Source: VMCP01 sp965659745 (GTDB lineage: Bacteria > Bacteroidota > Bacteroidia > NS11-12g > UBA955). From it: a DNA stretch of 64,000 bases. The notes beneath the pieces are model-generated. The model was not told the DNA's origin. It searched no databases and saw nothing but the letters and a program-made list of their open reading frames with translations. A program made the translations under genes and the position numbers. Positions 1 to 7,555 of this stretch are shown piece by piece (position 1 is the first letter of the stretch; the number at the start of each line of letters is the position of its first letter). The stretch covers positions 1 through 64,000 of the forward strand of contig CBFHXF010000003.1 in assembly GCA_965659745.1 (NCBI GenBank), read 5' to 3'.

Positions 1-67
1 GGCGAGATTCGAACTCACGACCCCTTGCACCCCATGCAAGTGCGCTACCGGGCTGCGCTACATCCCG
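1..67 (-). tRNA. tRNA-Pro (anticodon GGG), 3' end cut by window edge
   Basis: On the minus strand the sequence folds as a tRNA: a 7-nt acceptor 5' strand at 61-67, a GCGC/GCGC D stem, an anticodon stem CTTGC/GCAAG enclosing the loop ATGGGGT, and a T arm with TTCGAAT at about 6-12. The anticodon read from 33 to 31 is GGG, which decodes the proline codon CCC. Only one base of the 3' acceptor strand is inside the window, so the end of the gene lies upstream of position 1. Confidence 0.93.
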
Positions 68-393
68 ATTTTTTGGCGTTGGTTGCCCAACAAAATCCCG
101 GTGAATGATCGCATGGGAATGGGTCACCCTTTAAGGGATGGCAAAAATACACCTTATTTTTCAATTTTATTTCCTTCCTATAACTATTTTCATTTTTACG
201 CCGCCTTTTCGCCGACTCCCAACCCAAAAGTGGATAACTCAAATACCCTTGAAACCCTTGTCAATACTGGCTTTTAAGGCCATATTTGCCTGTTGCTCCA
301 TTTGCAGATTTCCACACTTTTGCCTAACATCGTTCACTTCCTCATTGCAATCATTAGCTTTGAGTCCTATACTCCGCTTTTTAAACGCGTTTT
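68..393. other. intergenic region between tRNA-Pro and the TIR-like operon
   Basis: This 326-base stretch has no convincing gene. Short open frames on both strands have no recognisable domain and no start context. It should hold the tRNA promoter (minus strand) and the promoter of the plus-strand operon, for which a TAGCTTTG element at 355-362 is the best candidate. A small CCCTTTAAGGG inverted repeat at 127-137 has no U-tract. Confidence 0.6.
355..362 (+). promoter_or_regulatory. putative -7 promoter element of the TIR/nSTAND operon
   Basis: TAGCTTTG matches the Bacteroidota -7 consensus TAnnTTTG exactly and sits 31 bases before the ATG at 394, a normal distance. No well-spaced -33 TTTG box is visible, so this is a single-element prediction. 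Confidence 0.4.
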
Positions 394-1857
394 ATGTCTA
401 ATCACCTCAATATCGCCATTGTGGCCCACCGAGCCGACCTCAAAAATAATTCCCCAGAAGGGAAAAATTGGGTCGACACCCTCAAAGCCAATCTCGCATT
501 GCGATTGCAACAACTTACGGCTTGTGTGGTGAATGTGGTGGCACTCGAACCCCATACCGATCTTGAATCTCAATGGAATGCCCCCGAAGATGCGCACTTT
601 GATGTGATTCTTCCCGTTTACAGCAAGCATTTTTACCACTCCGATACCGCCATCCGGTTCACCCAGCAACTTCAACAAAATCATACCCAACCCCAAACTC
701 CTTGCTTCGCCCTGTTTCGGCAACCCCTCGAAGAAGCCTCCTTACCCACCGCCATACAATTGCATAACCGCTTTCATTTTTGGAGAAAAGATCCCGAACG
801 GGAGCGTATCCAAATGTTTGAACAGGGAAATACCGAAACGGAACGCTTTTTTTGGGGGAAAATAGACGACACCGCCAACGAAATTTACGCGCACTGGCTT
901 AAGGTAGAAGGCAAAAATGACCCTAATGCAAATAACGCATCAACCCTAGCGAACGATCAAGTGGTGGTCTTCCTGGCAGAGTGTTCTGCTGATATGTCGA
1001 ACTACCGCGATTTGCTAAAGCGCGACCTTAACGACAAAGGAGTATTGGTATTGCCCGAAACCGCCCTGCCCACCCAAATATCCGAATTGAATGCCGCATT
1101 GAAACCCCTCTTGGTACAATGCGATTTTTCGATACACATGCTCGGTACCGACTATGGAAATATTCCGGAAGGCTCTAATCGCTCTATCGTAGAAATTCAA
1201 AACGATTTGGCCGAAGAATGGCTTTCCAAAGAAGATAAAAAGCGGCTGCTTTGGGTGCCTGAAGGCATTATCCCGAGTGACGAGCGACAGCGCATTCTCA
1301 TCGATGATGCCAAAACGTCTATGAAATCAACCGGAAGCGCGGAGGTAGTGGTAGGCGTAATAGAAATTTTTAAAAGTGTGGTTCACGAAACCGTGAATCG
1401 CATTAAATTTCAAAAAAGGAAATTATTAAACCAGCAACAGTCCGAAACCGCCAAACCTAAATTATACGTTATCTGCGATTACCTCGATCGCAATGAGGTT
1501 TTGGGTATGAAATACGAGGTAGAAGAGTTGGGTTGTGAAGTGGTGTTTTCAGCATTTGAGGAAAACGAAACCCGCATACGCAGGCAGCATATGGAGCATT
1601 TGAATCAATGCGGAGCGGTGCTTTTTTACTTCAATTCTGCGAGCGATAAATGGCTCAAAACCCGCATTTTAGAAATGCAACGGGTGAAGGCCTATGGCCG
1701 CGGACAAATGGATTTTGCCAAAGCCATTGGTATAGGTCCCAAAAGAAAAGAATGGATGACGCAGTTGCAAAATTCCGATTTTGCACTGTTTGACTTTAAT
1801 AGCGAATTACCTAAAGGAGATATGGCCGTATGGATTCAAAATTGGAACAGCAAATAA
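394..1857 (+). CDS. Protein with three TIR-like segments, partner of the adjacent nSTAND ATPase
   Basis: This 487-aa soluble protein has no signal peptide or membrane segment. Three stretches (about residues 5-115, 190-300 and 353-460) each start with a hydrophobic strand, continue with a helix and a second strand, and end in a strand followed by polar residues, as in TIR or DUF4062-type folds. Examples are IAIVAH with DVILPVYSKHF, VVVFLAECSADMSNYRDLL with FSIHMLG, and LYVICDYLDRNEV with GAVLFYFNS. TIR-like proteins next to STAND ATPases are a known arrangement in signalling and defence. I see no clear NADase-type catalytic glutamate motif, so an adaptor role is as likely as an enzymatic one. 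The stop overlaps the start of the nSTAND gene by 28 bases, which implies coupled expression. Fold assignment is by eye. Confidence 0.6.
   Translation: MSNHLNIAIVAHRADLKNNSPEGKNWVDTLKANLALRLQQLTACVVNVVALEPHTDLESQWNAPEDAHFDVILPVYSKHFYHSDTAIRFTQQLQQNHTQPQTPCFALFRQPLEEASLPTAIQLHNRFHFWRKDPERERIQMFEQGNTETERFFWGKIDDTANEIYAHWLKVEGKNDPNANNASTLANDQVVVFLAECSADMSNYRDLLKRDLNDKGVLVLPETALPTQISELNAALKPLLVQCDFSIHMLGTDYGNIPEGSNRSIVEIQNDLAEEWLSKEDKKRLLWVPEGIIPSDERQRILIDDAKTSMKSTGSAEVVVGVIEIFKSVVHETVNRIKFQKRKLLNQQQSETAKPKLYVICDYLDRNEVLGMKYEVEELGCEVVFSAFEENETRIRRQHMEHLNQCGAVLFYFNSASDKWLKTRILEMQRVKAYGRGQMDFAKAIGIGPKRKEWMTQLQNSDFALFDFNSELPKGDMAVWIQNWNSK
1813..1820 (+). promoter_or_regulatory. Shine-Dalgarno-like site for the nSTAND gene
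   Basis: AAAGGAGA lies inside the 3' end of the TIR-like gene, 9 bases before the ATG at 1830. Strong Shine-Dalgarno sites are uncommon in Bacteroidota, so this one supports the choice of 1830 as the start and translational coupling of the two genes. Confidence 0.5.
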
Positions 1858-4800
1858 TCAATAGCTATAAAATTAGCAATCCGTTTCCGGGTTTGCGTTC
1901 TTTCGAAGAGGAAGAACATATCTTGTTTTTCGGTCGCGAAGAGCAGGTCGATGATTTGATATCGAAGTTGCGCCGCAACCGTTTTTTGGCGGTAATAGGT
2001 ACATCGGGTAGCGGTAAATCGTCGTTGGTAAAATCGGGATTATTACCGTCTTTGTACGGTGGATTCATGGCCCAATCGGGTTCTAATTGGCAAACGGTTT
2101 CTTTCCGTCCGGGAACCAATCCGATAGGCAATATGGCCAAGGCCTTGAGTGTAGCGAATTACGATTATTTGTCGGAATTGGGCTTAGAAAATGTAGATTA
2201 TTCTGATGTGATTGAAACGGGATTGCGCCGCAGCGATCGCGGATTAATCGATTTTTATTTGCAGAATTTGCGTTCTAAAGGCGATAATTTGTTGTTGCTG
2301 ATAGACCAATTTGAGGAGTTATTTCGATTTTCAGAATTTGAAAAAACCAAGAATGAGGGATATAGCGATTCGGTGGCTTTCGTGAATTTGCTGCTCAGTG
2401 CGGCTTCGCAAAAGGATTCGCCGATTTACATTGTGTTTACGATGCGCTCTGATTTTTTGGGGGAATGTACCCTTTTTAAAGGCCTTCCAGAAGCCATTAA
2501 CGACGGGCATTATTTAGTGCCTCGGATGACCCGAGAACAAATTCGGCAGGTCATTACGGGTCCGGTAGCCGTGGGAGGCGCGGAAATAACGCCTGCTTTG
2601 GTGAATCGCGTATTGAACGACTTGGGTGATAATCCCGATCAGTTGCCCATTTTGCAACATGCCTTGATGCGGGTTTGGGATTATTGGCAAAATGCCGGAG
2701 GGGTACGATCAATTGATGTGAGCGATTATGAGTCCATAGGCACGCTGAAAGGCGCCCTCTCACAACATGCGGAAGAGGCGTTCGAAGAGCTTCCCCCGAG
2801 TGAAAACAATCATTACCAAGAGCTGTGCAAGCAAATTTTCAAGGCGCTTACCGACAGGGGGAAGAACAACCGCGGAACGCGGCGACCGACCAAAGTGAGT
2901 GAAATTATGTTGCTTACGGAAAGTTCGTTTGAAGAGGTGGTGAAGGTTACGGAGGTTTTTAGGGCAGAGGGACGTGGATTTTTGATGCCCGATATTGGGG
3001 TTGAATTGCACGAATCGCATATTTTGGATATTTCCCACGAGAGTTTGATGCGCGTTTGGACGCGTTTGGTGGCTTGGGTAGATGAGGAGAGCGAATCGAT
3101 ACAGATGTACGAGCGATTGACGGAGGCGGCAGAGCAATACGAGCAACGCAAAGGTGGTTTGTGGCGCAATCCGGAGCTTTCTTTGGCGATAAAATGGAAG
3201 AACGACAACCATCCGAATGCGCTTTGGGCGGGCAGGATTAACAGTGATTTTGAGCGTACGATGTTGTTTTTGGATTATTCGATCGATCAGCAGCGCAAGG
3301 AAGAGGAGTATAAAGAGTTTCAGCAGAAGAGCCGCTTGAAGCGGGCGCGGATTTTCGCAATTACGGTAGGGTCGGTGGCGATGGTGGCTATTGGCTTGGC
3401 ATTTTGGGCCAATACCCAAAAGAAAAAGGCCGATGTGGCGAAGGAAGAGGCGAAGGTAGAGCGCGTGAAAGCCGAGAAGAAATCGGAGGAGTTGAAGGTG
3501 GTGAACTCCGAATTGGTAAGCAAAGAGGAAAGCTTAAAAGTAGCGGTTACGGAGGCCAAATTAAGTGCGGAGGAAGCCAAAAGAAGTGCGGAAGAGGCGT
3601 TGAAAGCGAAGGCCGTTGCCGAGCAACAGCGCGAGCGCGCGGTATTGTCGGAGGCCCAAGCGCAATTCGAACGCAAATTAGCAGATTCTGCCCGTGGCAT
3701 AGCGGTGGTAGCCATGGAGGAAGCCAAATCACAGCGGGAAAGGGCCGAACGTTTGCGTTTGCTAGCGGAAGCAAATGCTAAAGCATTGGCTTCGGTGTCT
3801 AAATTTGCGCAAAGCGATTTTGAACAGAGTTTGGTACTGGCCAAAGAGGCCTTTATTCAGAACAAACAATACAGCGGTTCTGAGTCTAAAAATAGCATTC
3901 TGAATGCCTTGTATTTGAATTGGAATAAATCATTGGGACATAAAAATGAACTGACGGTTCATAAGGCATCGGTGCGTATTGCGTCGTTTGATGAGAATGC
4001 ATCGGAAATGGTGAGTATCGACGATCAATTCATGCTNNNNNNNNNNNNNNNNNNNNNNNNNNNNNNNNNNNNNNNNNNNNNNNNNNNNNNNNNNNNNNNN
4101 NNNNNNNNNNNNNNNNNNNNNNNNNNNNNNNNNNNNNNNNNNNNNNNNNNNNNNNNNNNNNNNNNNNNNNNNNNNNNNNNNNNNNNNNNNNNNNNNNNNA
4201 CCTTTGAGAAGAACCTGAGTAATTTAGGTCCGGTCAATGGCCGAACTAAAGTAAAAGCCTTCGATAATGCGCTCTATATAATAGGTAGCGGTAATTTGTG
4301 GCATATTGCCGATTGGGCGTCGAATCCGCGCGCACTGCGCTATGCCAATGTTACGGCTTTTGATGCATCGGCAAGTAAAACTTGTGTGTGGGTAAAAGAC
4401 AATAAAATTCAAACCTTTAAGAATCTGAACGATTTGGGCAAGGCGCCCGCATCTGAGGTGCAGATGGTAGGCATTGCCACCACGGCAAGCATGAGTCCGA
4501 ATGGAGATCAGTACCTAGTAGGCACGTATTCGGGTAAGATAATCATGGGTTGGGTAGGTAAAAATGCGACGCATTATGCGGAAAATTCGACAGATTATCC
4601 CCGCCTGCATTTGTCATCGATTTCAGACCTAAAGTGGGTTGAAACGCTGAACGGGNNNNNNNNNNNNNNNNNNNNNNNNNNNNNNNNNNNNNNNNNNNNN
4701 NNNNNNNNNNNNNNNNNCCTTGAAAATCGATATGCGTCTGAGATGGTTCGTTTGGATGTTCACAAGGCCTGGATATTTGGCTTCGTGTGGGTTCCAAATA

Positions 4801-4889
4801 AGCAAGGAATTATTACGTATAGTGAAGACAAACGGGTGGTATTTAGTTTACTATCTTCGAACGAACTTTTTAACAGCTTGGTGAAATGA
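1830..4889 (+). CDS. nSTAND-type ATPase with transmembrane segment, coiled coil and propeller-like C-terminus
   Basis: The N-terminus carries the nSTAND1 hallmark NPFPGLRSFEEEE...FFGRE followed by a Walker A GTSGSGKS at about residues 57-64 and a Walker B LLLLIDQFEE around D159. After the ATPase and winged-helix-like region there is one hydrophobic segment at about 507-527, then a long Glu/Lys/Ala coiled coil (about 530-650), then a region resembling WD40 or propeller blades to the C-terminus. STAND proteins are ligand-gated switches in which the repeat domain senses and the NTPase oligomerises. The membrane segment would place ATPase and sensor on opposite sides, or anchor both in the cytoplasm. 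Two N runs (4037-4199 and 4656-4717) hide about 75 residues of the propeller; the frame is kept across both at the given gap sizes. The gene overlaps its neighbours on both sides. Confidence 0.85.
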   Translation: MDSKLEQQIINSYKISNPFPGLRSFEEEEHILFFGREEQVDDLISKLRRNRFLAVIGTSGSGKSSLVKSGLLPSLYGGFMAQSGSNWQTVSFRPGTNPIGNMAKALSVANYDYLSELGLENVDYSDVIETGLRRSDRGLIDFYLQNLRSKGDNLLLLIDQFEELFRFSEFEKTKNEGYSDSVAFVNLLLSAASQKDSPIYIVFTMRSDFLGECTLFKGLPEAINDGHYLVPRMTREQIRQVITGPVAVGGAEITPALVNRVLNDLGDNPDQLPILQHALMRVWDYWQNAGGVRSIDVSDYESIGTLKGALSQHAEEAFEELPPSENNHYQELCKQIFKALTDRGKNNRGTRRPTKVSEIMLLTESSFEEVVKVTEVFRAEGRGFLMPDIGVELHESHILDISHESLMRVWTRLVAWVDEESESIQMYERLTEAAEQYEQRKGGLWRNPELSLAIKWKNDNHPNALWAGRINSDFERTMLFLDYSIDQQRKEEEYKEFQQKSRLKRARIFAITVGSVAMVAIGLAFWANTQKKKADVAKEEAKVERVKAEKKSEELKVVNSELVSKEESLKVAVTEAKLSAEEAKRSAEEALKAKAVAEQQRERAVLSEAQAQFERKLADSARGIAVVAMEEAKSQRERAERLRLLAEANAKALASVSKFAQSDFEQSLVLAKEAFIQNKQYSGSESKNSILNALYLNWNKSLGHKNELTVHKASVRIASFDENASEMVSIDDQFMXXXXXXXXXXXXXXXXXXXXXXXXXXXXXXXXXXXXXXXXXXXXXXXXXXXXXXXTFEKNLSNLGPVNGRTKVKAFDNALYIIGSGNLWHIADWASNPRALRYANVTAFDASASKTCVWVKDNKIQTFKNLNDLGKAPASEVQMVGIATTASMSPNGDQYLVGTYSGKIIMGWVGKNATHYAENSTDYPRLHLSSISDLKWVETLNGXXXXXXXXXXXXXXXXXXXXXLENRYASEMVRLDVHKAWIFGFVWVPNKQGIITYSEDKRVVFSLLSSNELFNSLVK
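4037..4199. other. assembly gap (163 N) inside the nSTAND gene
   Basis: An unresolved run of N in the propeller-encoding part. Joining the flanks directly would break the reading frame, so real sequence is missing here; the stated length keeps the frame. Confidence 0.95.
4656..4717. other. assembly gap (62 N) inside the nSTAND gene
   Basis: Second unresolved run in the propeller-encoding part. Direct joining would create a stop codon, whereas 62 bases keep the frame, so the gap appears real. Repetitive blades are a plausible reason for assembly failure. Confidence 0.95.
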
Positions 4890-7555
4890 GATTAGGCCTA
4901 AAAATTGTAACGGGTATTTTTTTCTTGGGAAGTTTTCAAGCGGTAAAAGCCCAAGATTGCGACGCGATGTTGCGGATGCATATTGACGACTATCAATTGG
5001 GTCGCTTTGATGAAAGTATTTCAGGCATTAATGCCTGTATTGAAAGCAATGGATATTCTTCGGCATCGAAAATAGTGGCCTTGAGTTATTTGGCGAAGTC
5101 TTTTCTTGCCATTGATTCTATTGATTTAGGAAATAAAGCCATTCGGGAAATTTTAGAGCGGAAAGACAATTATGAAGCCGAGATTGACGATCCCATTCGA
5201 TTCAAAAGGCAGCTGGAATACGTTAGGGCTCAAATGAAAACCAATATGATTATGTCGGTTTCTAAAAAGGCTGAAAAATTGGAATTGGCACCGGCCACGA
5301 TTTTTGTTATCACGGCGGAAGATATTCTAAATCGGGGATATAAATCTTTGGATGAAATTTTAGACGATTTGCCCGGCGTTGACGTGGCAAAAACCGGAGG
5401 TTTGGTAGATAAATCTTTCAATCAAAGGGGATATCGTTCGGCGAACATGAACGATAAAACGATGATTGTATTTGATGGGGTGGAGGATAATGAAATGTAT
5501 ACGCAATTTGCGTATATCGGAAAGCAATTGCCGGTACAAGCTATAAAGAGGGTGGAGATGATTTACGGTCCTGCCTCTTCTTTATACGGAGCCAATGCCT
5601 TTTCGGGGGTTATCAACGTAGTAACCAAAGACGGGGCAGATTTATTTGAGGGCAAGAAAAACGCCTTTGAAGAAACGCAAAAAACGCAATATACCTTAGA
5701 AGGCCGGATTAATTCTGGCAGTAATAATACGAATGCATTGGAAATGGATGCCGCGGTAAAATTGCGAAACGGTATTGTCATGCAGGTATTTGGAAAGTAC
5801 CATACGTCCGATGAGAATAATTTGAGCGGTTTTAGCGATTGGGATGGAAAGTGGTCGGAGGCTGATTTTGGTGAAAACCATTATGCCAAACGCATGACTA
5901 CCAACGTAACCGATAACAACCGTAACTTTTGGGATAGTTTGTTGAGTCGCCGCGATCCCACAGGCAAATATTATACTTATAACAGCGATACCACTCAAAT
6001 CATTCCCACGCAATTGGCACTTGATGAAATTGCACAGAAAGACCAGCAGATTTATAATACCATTCCGAATATTCCTGGTTTTCTTGATAAAACGGCCGAT
6101 CCGAGGGAATTTTCTGATAAAACAGTAGGACAATATTTAGGGGTAAAGGTCACTTTAGGTGATTTGGTGTTACAGGCGCAACTTTCGGAACGAGATGAAG
6201 GGGCTTCTCCTGACTATGTGGATCGGTATTTTGCAGTTAATTCTAAGTATACCAATTGGGAGGCACGGCAGCAATTCATATCGAGTCGCTATACCAAAAA
6301 ACTCGGCGATCGTTGGTTTTTTTACAATACGGCGTACTATCGTATTTCTGATTTTGGCAGTAATTCGCGACTTACTACGTTTAGGGGTTTTGCACAAGGC
6401 AATTTGGGATTTGCGGATTTCATTGGCGGGGCAAATCCTGCTTGGGGAAGGGTGTCTTATTTTCAGCAGTGCAAGCAGTTTCGAGATGAATTTCGAGCGC
6501 AGTTTGTGATCAACGATCGCAACGATATATTGTTCGGGGCTGAGGTGCGAAATGGTGTTTTTCAATCAAATTATTTGACCACTTCTACCAGTAATAATGC
6601 AATTTTAGCGGGCACAGTAGCGTCTGAAAAGGGTGGAAATAACCCTGCTATGTTTGATTTAGGGGCTTTCGTGAACTATTCTTATTCCAATCCTCAGAAA
6701 TTTATCAATGTTTCTTTGGGCGGACGTTGGGATAAAAACGTGGTTGCAGAGAGTCAATCTGCGGGTTACAGCCAATTCAATCCGCGTGCAAGTGTGGTTT
6801 ATTATCCGGGGAAATGGGTCTTCAAGGCAATCTATTCCGAAGCGATTTTTGCCTTTCCAAGTTTTGTGAAGTTTTCTACAAGTGTGAGTCGGGTGAAACC
6901 CGATGATTTGGATCCTGAAAAGGTTCGTAATGCTGAGTTGAGCGTATTTAGGACGTTTTTCGGGAATGCATTGAGCTTTGAGTCGGTGGTGTATCATACC
7001 CGGTATAGCAATTTATTGACCACGCGTAAAGTCGACGGTAAAGATCAATATGGCAATTTGGAGAATTCTGAAACGCGCGTTACGGGCAGTCAGTTTGTGG
7101 GCAAATTGAAGTTCACACCGAATCTGGAATTGAACATGAATGCCACATATAATCATTCCCGTTTGCTATTATTAGGACAAGGTTCGGGAGGCAGCGATTC
7201 CGCATTAAAAACGGCGCAGGTAGCTGATTTTACTGTTTTTGCAGGTTTGGGATGGCATTTTTTGAAGAAAAAGGCCTATTTGTATGTAGCTACGAATATT
7301 GTCGGTAATAAGTACACCGGATTGGGTACTACTATCGCGAATGCGACTGATATGCAAATCATTCCAGGATACCAATTAATCAACGCCACATTGCGGTATC
7401 ATATCAAGCCCAATACGTCTATTCAGTTAATAGGAAGAAATTTATTAGATGCCTTGTATTTTGCTCCTGGAATTCGTTCTGCAGCAGGTTCTCAGAGTAG
7501 TTTGATTCCTCAAATGGGTCGATCCATAGATATAGCATTGAATTTTAAGTTCTAA
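4886..7555 (+). CDS. TonB-dependent outer membrane receptor with N-terminal TPR-like domain
   Basis: The 889-aa protein starts with a signal peptide ending at QAVKAQ. The next ~100 residues form a helical, TPR-like region (YQLGRFDESISGINACIES) instead of the usual carboxypeptidase-like domain. A plug domain follows at about 133-240 (TIFVITAEDI, LDEILDDLPGVDV, RVEMIYGPASSLYGANAFSGVINVVTK), then a beta-barrel ending in phenylalanine (IALNFKF), the outer membrane assembly signal. Such receptors import or sense ligands at the outer membrane with TonB energy. No SusD partner is nearby, so a polysaccharide role is not indicated; the ligand is unknown. Its ATG overlaps the stop of the nSTAND gene (ATGA), and its stop overlaps the next ATG (TAATG), so it is part of one coupled operon. 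Confidence 0.93.
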   Translation: MRLGLKIVTGIFFLGSFQAVKAQDCDAMLRMHIDDYQLGRFDESISGINACIESNGYSSASKIVALSYLAKSFLAIDSIDLGNKAIREILERKDNYEAEIDDPIRFKRQLEYVRAQMKTNMIMSVSKKAEKLELAPATIFVITAEDILNRGYKSLDEILDDLPGVDVAKTGGLVDKSFNQRGYRSANMNDKTMIVFDGVEDNEMYTQFAYIGKQLPVQAIKRVEMIYGPASSLYGANAFSGVINVVTKDGADLFEGKKNAFEETQKTQYTLEGRINSGSNNTNALEMDAAVKLRNGIVMQVFGKYHTSDENNLSGFSDWDGKWSEADFGENHYAKRMTTNVTDNNRNFWDSLLSRRDPTGKYYTYNSDTTQIIPTQLALDEIAQKDQQIYNTIPNIPGFLDKTADPREFSDKTVGQYLGVKVTLGDLVLQAQLSERDEGASPDYVDRYFAVNSKYTNWEARQQFISSRYTKKLGDRWFFYNTAYYRISDFGSNSRLTTFRGFAQGNLGFADFIGGANPAWGRVSYFQQCKQFRDEFRAQFVINDRNDILFGAEVRNGVFQSNYLTTSTSNNAILAGTVASEKGGNNPAMFDLGAFVNYSYSNPQKFINVSLGGRWDKNVVAESQSAGYSQFNPRASVVYYPGKWVFKAIYSEAIFAFPSFVKFSTSVSRVKPDDLDPEKVRNAELSVFRTFFGNALSFESVVYHTRYSNLLTTRKVDGKDQYGNLENSETRVTGSQFVGKLKFTPNLELNMNATYNHSRLLLLGQGSGGSDSALKTAQVADFTVFAGLGWHFLKKKAYLYVATNIVGNKYTGLGTTIANATDMQIIPGYQLINATLRYHIKPNTSIQLIGRNLLDALYFAPGIRSAAGSQSSLIPQMGRSIDIALNFKF

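Noticed and set aside
2760..3844. Long minus-strand open frames (219 and 174 codons) opposite the nSTAND gene
   Set aside because: They are mirror frames of the ATPase and coiled-coil coding sequence, have skewed composition and no domain.
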